DNA of 64,000 bases from Ramlibacter sp. (GTDB taxonomy: Bacteria > Pseudomonadota > Gammaproteobacteria > Burkholderiales > Burkholderiaceae_C). The translations under genes were made by a program, and so were the position numbers. Of the stretch, positions 57,961 through 64,000 are shown in pieces. Within the stretch, counting starts at the first letter, position 1. Every line of letters starts with the position of its first letter. A model generated the notes under the pieces. That model saw only the letters and a list, made by a program, of their open reading frames with translations, searched no databases and was not told the DNA's origin. The stretch lies in the NCBI GenBank assembly GCA_013815685.1, contig JACDFR010000003.1, positions 92,637-156,636 of the forward strand, given 5' to 3'.

Positions 57961-59493
57961 GTGGCAATAGCGACTTCGCCTGTCCTGCGCCTGTCCGGCA
58001 TCACCAAGCGTTTCGGCACCCTCGTCGCCAACGACGCGATCTCGCTGGAGCTGGGCTCCGGCGAGGTGCTGGCGCTGCTGGGCGAAAACGGCGCGGGCAA
58101 GTCCACACTGGTCTCCATCCTGTTCGGACACTACACGGCAGACGGCGGCTCGATAGAGGTGTTCGGCAAGCCACTGCCGCCGGGCGACCCGCGCGCGGCG
58201 CTGGCAGCCGGCATCGGCATGGTCCACCAGCATTTCACGCTCGCCGACAACCTGACCGTGCTGGACAACGTGATGCTGGGCAGCGAGCCGCTGTGGCAGC
58301 CGTTCTCCCGCCGCACAGCGGGTCGCACCCGGCTGGCGCAGGTAGCGGCCCAGTTCGGCCTGGCGGTGCGGCCCGATGCGCGGGTGGCCCAGCTCTCCGT
58401 CGGCGAGCGCCAGCGGGTCGAGATACTCAAGGCCCTCTACCGCGGCGCGCGCATCCTGATCCTGGACGAGCCGACGGCCGTGCTGACGCCGCAAGAAAGC
58501 GAAGCCCTGTTCACCACGCTCGGGCAGATGGTTGCGCAGGGCCTTGCGATCATCTTCATCAGCCACAAGCTGGACGAGGTGCTGCGCGTGTCGCGCCGCG
58601 TCGCGGTGCTGCGGGGCGGACGCCTGGTCGCGCAAGCGCCCACGGCCGGCACCTCGCAGGAACAGCTGGCGCAATGGATGGTGGGCCAATCGGTGGCGCA
58701 GCCGCAGCGCGCGCCGGTCAGAGCGGCGGGCGAAACCGTGTGCGAGCTGGCCGATGTCTCGGCGGGCACCGGCCGTGAACGGCTCGCCCATGCTTCGCTG
58801 GTTCTGCGCGCGGGCGAAATAACGGCCATCGCCGGCGTCTCCGGCAACGGGCAATTGATCCTGGCCGAGCTGCTGTGCGGCACGATGAAGTCAACCGCCG
58901 GCGCCGTCACGCTGCTAGGCAAGCCCTTGCGCGCCGACCCCGCGCGCCTGGTCGAACAGGGCGTGGCCCGCATCCCCGAGGACCGGCGCGACGTCGGCGT
59001 GGTCGGCGACCTGCCGGTCTGGGAAAACGCCGTGTCCGAGCGGCTGCGCACGTCATTCACGCGCGGCCCCTGGGTTCGGCGGCAGGCCGCGCGCGGGCAT
59101 GCCCGCCGCATCCAGGAGGCTTATGACGTGCGCGGCGCCGGGCTGGACTCGTCCGCGCGGGCGTTCTCGGGCGGCAACATGCAAAAGCTGATCCTGGGCC
59201 GCGCGCTGCTGGCGCCCGACGGGCGCCCGCCCCGCATGATCGTCGCGCACCAGCCCACCTGGGGCCTGGACATCGGCGCCGTGGCCTATGTGCAGCGCCA
59301 GCTCATCGCGGCGCGCGATGCCGGCGCGGCCGTGCTGCTGATCTCCGACGACCTGGACGAAGTGATGGCGCTGGGCGACCGCATCGCCGTGATGCACGCC
59401 GGGCGCCTGACCCCCGCGCACCAGCCTTCGCACTGGACGCGGGACACCATCGGCCTGGCCATGGCCGGCGTGCCATCGCAGGCCGCCGCATGA
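57961..59493 (+). CDS. BMP-type ABC importer ATPase, duplicated
   Basis: The 510-residue protein has two ATP-binding domains as in sugar/nucleoside importers. The first has GENGAGKST, LSVGERQRVEI and LDEPTAVLTPQE. The second lacks a normal Walker A (GVSGNGQL) but has SGGNMQKLILGRAL and an altered AHQPTWGLDIGA in place of the DEPT box, the usual degenerate second site. GTG 57961 starts the frame; it sits 108 bases after the binding protein and overlaps the permease by 4. Confidence 0.92.
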   Translation: MAIATSPVLRLSGITKRFGTLVANDAISLELGSGEVLALLGENGAGKSTLVSILFGHYTADGGSIEVFGKPLPPGDPRAALAAGIGMVHQHFTLADNLTVLDNVMLGSEPLWQPFSRRTAGRTRLAQVAAQFGLAVRPDARVAQLSVGERQRVEILKALYRGARILILDEPTAVLTPQESEALFTTLGQMVAQGLAIIFISHKLDEVLRVSRRVAVLRGGRLVAQAPTAGTSQEQLAQWMVGQSVAQPQRAPVRAAGETVCELADVSAGTGRERLAHASLVLRAGEITAIAGVSGNGQLILAELLCGTMKSTAGAVTLLGKPLRADPARLVEQGVARIPEDRRDVGVVGDLPVWENAVSERLRTSFTRGPWVRRQAARGHARRIQEAYDVRGAGLDSSARAFSGGNMQKLILGRALLAPDGRPPRMIVAHQPTWGLDIGAVAYVQRQLIAARDAGAAVLLISDDLDEVMALGDRIAVMHAGRLTPAHQPSHWTRDTIGLAMAGVPSQAAA

Positions 59494-60551
59494 GGCTGGA
59501 AAGGCGCCCCGCCGTTTCGCCCGCCGCGCTGGTGCTCGCGCCGCTGGCGGCGATCGGCTTCACCTTGATCGTGAGCTCGCTGCTGGTGCTGTGGGCCGGT
59601 GCACCCGTGGGGCCGACCTGGGCGGCGCTGCTGCGCGGCGGCTTCGGCTCGGTCTTCGCCTGGAGCGAGACGCTCACGCGGGCCACGCCGCTGGTCCTGA
59701 CGGGGCTGGCCGTCACGGTGGCCTTCAAGGCCCGGCTTTTCAACATCGGCGCCGAAGGGCAGCTCTACGCGGGCGCCCTGGCAGCGGTCACCGTCGGCGG
59801 GCTGCATGGCGGCACGGGATTCGATGCGCCGCCCGCCGCCCTGTTCGTGCTCATGCTGACGGCTTCGGCGCTTGCGGGCGCCCTGCTCCTGCTCGGTCCG
59901 GCGCTTCTCAAGGCGCGGCTGGGCGTGGACGAAGTGGTGACCACGCTGCTGCTCAATTTCATCGTGCTGCTGGGCGTTTCGGCCTTGCTGGACGGCACCC
60001 TCAAGGACCCGGCCGCCATGGGGTGGCCGCAAAGCGTGGCGCTGCGCGAAGAGCTCGAACTGTCCAAGCTGGTGAGCGGCACCCGCGTGCACACCGGCCT
60101 GGTGGCCGCTTGCGCCCTGGCCGTCGCGCTGTGGGCAGGGTTCAAGTACAGCCTGCCGGGCTTTCACATTCGCGCCCTCGGCGCCAACGCGCGCGCCGCC
60201 GCCTTTGCCGGCGTACCCGTCACCCGCACCGTCGTGCTGGTCGCCATGCTTTCCGGTGCGCTGGCGGGCCTGGCCGGCGCCGTGGAAGTGGCGGGGCGCG
60301 CCGGCTATGTGACGCTGGACATGTCGCCGGGCTACGGCTACACCGGCATCGTGATCGCCATGCTGGCGGGCCTCCATCCCCTGGGTGTGGTCGCCGCGGC
60401 CGTGTTCGTGGCCGGCGTCCTGGTGGGCGCCGACAGCATGAGCCGCGCCATCGACGTGCCCAGTTCCATCGCCGACGTGATCGTCGCGGCCGCGCTGATC
60501 GCCGTGCTGGTGGCGGCGCTGCTGGCGCAATACCGGGTGCGGTGGAAATGA
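59490..60551 (+). CDS. BMP-type ABC importer permease 1
   Basis: The 353-residue polytopic protein of the BPD_transp_2 family has about nine helices, including FNIGAEGQLYAGALAA and GVDEVVTTLLLNFIVLLG, both characteristic for nucleoside/branched-chain permeases. It overlaps the ATPase by 4 bases and the second permease by 4. Confidence 0.92.
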   Translation: MRLERRPAVSPAALVLAPLAAIGFTLIVSSLLVLWAGAPVGPTWAALLRGGFGSVFAWSETLTRATPLVLTGLAVTVAFKARLFNIGAEGQLYAGALAAVTVGGLHGGTGFDAPPAALFVLMLTASALAGALLLLGPALLKARLGVDEVVTTLLLNFIVLLGVSALLDGTLKDPAAMGWPQSVALREELELSKLVSGTRVHTGLVAACALAVALWAGFKYSLPGFHIRALGANARAAAFAGVPVTRTVVLVAMLSGALAGLAGAVEVAGRAGYVTLDMSPGYGYTGIVIAMLAGLHPLGVVAAAVFVAGVLVGADSMSRAIDVPSSIADVIVAAALIAVLVAALLAQYRVRWK

Positions 60552-61471
60552 CCGAGTACCTCGACATCCTCCTCAACCCCGCCTTCTGGGTGGCCGTGCT
60601 GCGCATCGCCACGCCGCTGATCCTGGGGACGCTGGGCGTGCTGCTGTGCGAACGGGCCGGTGTGCTCAACCTGGGCATCGAAGGCATCATGGTGGCCGGC
60701 GCCTTCACCGGCTGGCTGGCCGTCTACCTGGGCGCGCCCTTGTGGGCCGGCGTGGGCGTCGCCGGCCTTGCGGGCGCGCTGTTCGGGCTGCTGCACGCGG
60801 GGCTGACCGTGGGACTGGCCCTGTCGCAGCACGTGGCGGGCCTGGGCATCACGCTGCTGGCGACGGCACTCAGCGCTTTCGGCTACCGCGTCAGCTTCCC
60901 CAAGGTGAACACGCCGCCGACGGTCACGCCCTTCGCGCCGATGGACTGGCTAGGTGTCCCCGTGCTCTCGGCCCAGACGCCGCTGACGCTGCTGGCCTTG
61001 CTGCTGGTGCCGGTGATCGGCTGGGCGCTGTACCGCACCCCGGCCGGGCTCGCGGTGCGCATGGCCGGCGAGAACCCCCACGCCGCCGAAGGCCAGGGGG
61101 TGCCGGTCGCCGCCACGCGCACCGCGGCGGTGGTGGCCGGCTCGGCCCTGATGGGCATCGCCGGTGCCTTCCTCACGCTGTCGGCTTTCAATTCGTTCTA
61201 CTTCAACATGGTCAACGGCCGCGGCTGGATCTGCGTGGCGCTGGTCGTGTTCGCCGGCTGGCGGCCCGGCAAGGCGCTGCTGGGCGCGCTGCTGTTCGCT
61301 TTCTTCGACGCGCTGCAGCTGCGGCTGCAACAATCGGGCGATGCGCTGCTGCCCTACCAGATGTATTTGATGCTGCCCTACGCCTTGTCCATCCTGGCGC
61401 TGGTGCTGGTGGCGCGCAAGGCAGCGTATCCGCAGGCCTTGATGAAGCCGTACCGCAAGGGCGAGCGCTGA
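60548..61471 (+). CDS. BMP-type ABC importer permease 2
   Basis: The 307-residue permease partner has about eight helices, the LNLGIEGIMVAGAFTGW motif and GRGWICVALVVFAGWRPGKALLG near the C-terminal half. It ends 3 bases before the convergent MarR gene stop. Likely substrate of the whole importer is a nucleoside or nucleobase, given the URC genes upstream. Confidence 0.92.
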   Translation: MTEYLDILLNPAFWVAVLRIATPLILGTLGVLLCERAGVLNLGIEGIMVAGAFTGWLAVYLGAPLWAGVGVAGLAGALFGLLHAGLTVGLALSQHVAGLGITLLATALSAFGYRVSFPKVNTPPTVTPFAPMDWLGVPVLSAQTPLTLLALLLVPVIGWALYRTPAGLAVRMAGENPHAAEGQGVPVAATRTAAVVAGSALMGIAGAFLTLSAFNSFYFNMVNGRGWICVALVVFAGWRPGKALLGALLFAFFDALQLRLQQSGDALLPYQMYLMLPYALSILALVLVARKAAYPQALMKPYRKGER

Positions 61472-61474
61472 TCC

Positions 61475-61993
61475 TCAGGCCGCCGCCGCGCGCTCGATCT
61501 GCGTCGCGCGGCAGCCGACGGGACACGCCGGGCCATCGCAGACCGCATGGTCACAGAAGCGGCACACGTTGCGGGCATACCCGCGATCGATCACGGGGGC
61601 GGTGAGCAGCTTGTCCAGCAAGGCCGACATAGTCACCTGTTCTTGCGGCGTCAGGGCCCCCAGCAAAGACCCGCAGGCCGTGAGCCGCCGGCCTTGCAGC
61701 CGCTCGGCCTCTGCCCTTCCGGCGGGCGAAAGCTCCAGCCACACCTCGCGCGCGCTGGCCGATAACTTGTGAAAAAATCCGGCTTGCACCAGCTTGTCGA
61801 TGGCGCGGGAGCCGGCAGGCTGCGATACACCCACCACGCGGCACAGTTCCACAACGCCCGTGGGCGACCCGTGGTACAGCCAGAGCAACATGGCCGCGGC
61901 GGTTGCCGAATGCCCGTCCATCGCGCGTGCCATTTCACGATCCAGTGTGGACCACAGCGCGCCCAGCTTGTTGGCGTCAATCGGCGTGGTCAT
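61475..61993 (-). CDS. MarR-family regulator with a C-terminal cysteine cluster
   Basis: The 172-residue winged-helix protein has the MarR core (VGVSQPAGSRAIDKLVQAGFFHKL, LTPQEQVTMSALLDKLL). An additional C-terminal CRFCDHAVCDGPACPVGC contains five cysteines. That cluster may bind metal or sense redox state. It overlaps the upstream hexapeptide gene by 17 bases; both are probably controlled by the palindrome 13 bases before that gene. Confidence 0.82.
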   Translation of the reverse strand: MTTPIDANKLGALWSTLDREMARAMDGHSATAAAMLLWLYHGSPTGVVELCRVVGVSQPAGSRAIDKLVQAGFFHKLSASAREVWLELSPAGRAEAERLQGRRLTACGSLLGALTPQEQVTMSALLDKLLTAPVIDRGYARNVCRFCDHAVCDGPACPVGCRATQIERAAAA

Positions 61994-62594
61994 CGATCCT
62001 GTCGTCGGCATGCATGCGGCGGAGCGCGCCGGCATAGCGCGGCATCACGCCCGGCATCATCGACTGCCCCGGCGCCGGCCGCTCGACGCCGAACACGTAG
62101 CGCGGGAAATCGAGCGACTTCTGCACTTCCCAAATACCCTCATGGTCGCCGGCGGGAAGAATGCGAGCGGGCGAGCCGACAGCCACCCATCCGATAGGCA
62201 CAGTCGTGCCTGGCTCCAATACGGTACGCAGGTGGACCAGGCCGTTGATGCGCACCTCGCAGCCGCGCCCCAGCACCGCCCCGTTGAACACGGTGGCGCC
62301 CGTGGCCAGGAACACATCGTCGTCCACGTCGCATCCCACCAGATAGGCGCGCGGCCCCACCAGCACGTGATTGCCCAGCCGCAGGGTCTGGCCGGGCACG
62401 CCGCGCAGCACAGCCGTTTCCATCACCACGCAATGCGCGCCGATGCGAATGGGCCCGCCTTCAGCGACCAGCACGGCACCATATCCTATCGAGCAGTTGG
62501 GGCCGATACGAACATCGCCCGAGACCACGGCCGTGGCAGCCACGCGCGTGGTCGGATCGATGACCGGGGACGAGCCATTGGAGTGAATATTCAT
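61977..62594 (-). CDS. Hexapeptide-repeat (gamma carbonic anhydrase-like) protein
   Basis: The 205-residue protein has a left-handed beta-helix of hexapeptide repeats (VVSGDVRIGPNCSIGYGAVL, IRIGAHCVVMETAVL, VFNGAVLGRGCEV). It resembles gamma carbonic anhydrase/acyltransferase proteins. The second histidine that normally binds zinc (IGH...) is replaced in GNHVLVGPRAYLVG, so carbonic anhydrase activity is doubtful. First gene of the two-gene operon with marR. Confidence 0.72.
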   Translation of the reverse strand: MNIHSNGSSPVIDPTTRVAATAVVSGDVRIGPNCSIGYGAVLVAEGGPIRIGAHCVVMETAVLRGVPGQTLRLGNHVLVGPRAYLVGCDVDDDVFLATGATVFNGAVLGRGCEVRINGLVHLRTVLEPGTTVPIGWVAVGSPARILPAGDHEGIWEVQKSLDFPRYVFGVERPAPGQSMMPGVMPRYAGALRRMHADDRIDDHAD

Positions 62595-62606
62595 GGTAAC
62601 TCGCTA

Positions 62607-62623
62607 GCATGCACAGTGCATGC
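62607..62623. promoter_or_regulatory. Perfect palindrome upstream of the hexapeptide-marR operon
   Basis: GCATGCAC-A-GTGCATGC, two 8-bp arms with one central base, lies 13 bases before the start codon of the minus-strand operon. This is the size and position of a MarR-type autoregulatory operator. It also lies in the 143-bp divergent region facing the amidohydrolase gene. Confidence 0.65.
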
Positions 62624-62737
62624 ATAGTAGCAAAGATTCGTCTCTTCGCGGTTCGTCGCGCTCCAGCTCTACCACAAGGCGACCGTGGGGTCTCAGCCCG
62701 GCCAAGCGTCCGGCAGGTCTGGTTTATCCTGATGCCC

Positions 62738-64000
62738 ATGCTCGACCTCCTCATCATCGATGCCGCCCTGCCCGACGGGCGTGGCGGCATGTCCGTCGCC
62801 GTGCAGGGCGGCAAGATCTGCGAAGTCGCGCAAGGCCTGCGGGCCCCGGCCGCGGAAACCGTCGATGCCGGCGGCTGCCTGCTCACCCCGCCCTTTTGCG
62901 ACCCGCACTTCCACATGGACGCCGTGCTCAGTTACGGCCTGCCGCGCGTCAACGAAAGCGGCACGCTGCTGGAAGGCATCGCGGTGTGGGGCGAACTCAA
63001 GCCCTCGCTGAAGGCCGAATCGATCATCGAACGTGCCCTCGCCTACTGTGACTGGGCCGTCGCCAAAGGGTTGCTGGCCATCCGCAGCCATGTGGACACC
63101 AGCGACCCCAGCCTGCTGGCCGTGGACGCGCTGCTGGAAGTGAAACGCCGGGTGGCGCCCTACATCGACCTGCAGCTGGTCGCCTTCCCCCAGGACGGCG
63201 TGCTGCGGACGCCCGGCGGCGAGGACAACCTGAAGCGCGCGCTGGACAGGGGAGTGGACATCGTCGGCGGCATTCCGCACTTCGAGCGCACCATGGCCGA
63301 GGGCGCGGCCAGCGTCAAGCTGCTGTGCGAGATCGCGGCCGGGCGCGGCAAGCTGGTCGACATGCACTGCGACGAGACCGACGACCCGATGTCACGCCAC
63401 ATCGAGACGCTGGCCTTCGAGGCGCAGCGCCTGGGCCTGCAGGGCCGCGTCAACGGCAGCCACTGCACTTCCATGCACAGTATGGACAACTACTACGCGA
63501 GCAAGCTGATCCCGCTGATCGCCGAATCAGGCGTTAGCGTGGTCGCCAACCCGCTGATCAACATCACGCTGCAGGGAAGGCACGACACCTATCCCAAGCG
63601 CCGCGGCATGACCCGCGTGCCCGAGCTGATGGCCGCCGGCGTCAACGTCGCCTTCGGCCACGACTGCGTGATGGACCCCTGGTACGGCATGGGATCGGGC
63701 GACATGCTGGAGGTGGCGCACATGGGGCTGCATGTGGGGCAGATGACGAGCCAGAAGGGGATCAGGGCCTGCTTCGACGCGGTGACGGGAAATGCGGCGA
63801 AGGTGATGCACCTGGAGGGGTATGGGATAGCGCCGGGATGCGATGCGAGTTTTGTGCTGCTGCAGGCGCGGGATGTGATCGAGGCGATCCGGTTGCGGGC
63901 GAATCGGTTGAAGGTTTGGAAGAAGGGGGTGGTGGTGGCGGAGACGGCGGAGGTGGTGGCGCGGGTGCATCTGGCCGGGCGGGCCGCCGAGGTTATGTTT
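62738..64000 (+). CDS. Amidohydrolase, cytosine deaminase type (partial at right edge)
   Basis: At least 421 residues, running to the window edge with no stop. Metal ligands are visible: PPFCDPHFHMD (HxH), VDMHCDETDD (His), GSHCTSMHS (His), and FGHDCVMDPWYG (Asp). This is the CodA-type cytosine deaminase/isoguanine deaminase group. ATG 62738 (MLDLLIIDAA) is chosen; ATG 62732 is an alternative. With the URC genes and importer, deamination of an imported pyrimidine to uracil is a plausible role, though other heterocyclic substrates occur in this family. Confidence 0.85.
   Translation, partial: MLDLLIIDAALPDGRGGMSVAVQGGKICEVAQGLRAPAAETVDAGGCLLTPPFCDPHFHMDAVLSYGLPRVNESGTLLEGIAVWGELKPSLKAESIIERALAYCDWAVAKGLLAIRSHVDTSDPSLLAVDALLEVKRRVAPYIDLQLVAFPQDGVLRTPGGEDNLKRALDRGVDIVGGIPHFERTMAEGAASVKLLCEIAAGRGKLVDMHCDETDDPMSRHIETLAFEAQRLGLQGRVNGSHCTSMHSMDNYYASKLIPLIAESGVSVVANPLINITLQGRHDTYPKRRGMTRVPELMAAGVNVAFGHDCVMDPWYGMGSGDMLEVAHMGLHVGQMTSQKGIRACFDAVTGNAAKVMHLEGYGIAPGCDASFVLLQARDVIEAIRLRANRLKVWKKGVVVAETAEVVARVHLAGRAAEVMF

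Noticed and set aside
55495..58854. 1119-residue minus-strand ORF
   Set aside because: Antisense to the TPR, HupE and BMP importer genes, which have signal peptides and family motifs.
59591..61471. 626-residue plus-strand ORF spanning both permeases
   Set aside because: Its first part is out of frame with permease 1; the real second permease begins at 60548 in this frame.

Overview
The window is high-GC DNA with dense, mostly overlapping operons. Gene content and order point to a betaproteobacterium of the Burkholderiales, most likely Comamonadaceae. The reasons are the smc / dapC-dapD-pilU-dapE-prmB neighbourhood, the rng-maf-rlmH-rsfS-nadD-hemF-purD run, and a GC-rich intergenic repeat (GCCCCCACGCTTGTCAC...) that I associate with that family. 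Genus is not determined. Many gene pairs overlap by 4 bases (ATGA), so most blocks are probably co-transcribed.

Layout. 1-12120 is core metabolism: the smc N-terminal part (runs off the left edge), lysine/DAP genes dapC, dapD and dapE around pilU, then prmB, a Cys/Met PLP enzyme, a PurM-like protein and an ABC-F ATPase. 12140-13095 holds two small exported proteins. 13170-22560 is an accessory island. An IS3 orfA remnant and an IS5 transposase remnant bracket a seven-gene minus-strand operon: a haem-oxygenase-like diiron protein, a GNAT acyltransferase, a P-loop dethiobiotin-synthetase-like ATPase, a 2Fe-2S ferredoxin, an M20 hydrolase, an MFS exporter and a class-V PLP enzyme. It is preceded by an AT-rich promoter region with repeated 9-bp motifs. 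This looks like a small uncharacterised biosynthetic pathway. Beyond the IS5 remnant lie fragments of Rhs C-terminal tips.

22603-27643 is a PmrAB-like two-component system divergent from a PAP2 phosphatase, an EptA/MCR-type phosphoethanolamine transferase and a DedA protein, with a PmrA-box-like site between them. This is a lipid A remodelling (cationic peptide resistance) module. 28065-34347 is an ECF sigma/NrsF pair, a bufferin-type RiPP operon (bufA-bufB-bufC-doxX) and a TVP38-flavoprotein fusion. Several start regions carry GTAAC(C/T)-N15/16-CGAAT promoters that fit this sigma factor, so the whole block is probably one metal-stress regulon.

34430-49722 is again core: tRNA-Lys, tcdA, cpoB-pal-tolB, an LPS glycosyltransferase, msbA, a fused O-antigen-ligase/heptosyltransferase, rng, maf, rlmH, rsfS, nadD, hemF, purD and a YebC regulator. 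49788-64000 carries a HerA-like ATPase, the URC1-URC4-upp uracil catabolism genes, a TPR and a HupE/UreJ protein, a BMP-type nucleoside ABC importer, a hexapeptide-repeat protein plus MarR regulator behind a perfect palindrome, and a cytosine-deaminase-like amidohydrolase that runs to the right edge. Together these suggest pyrimidine import and breakdown.
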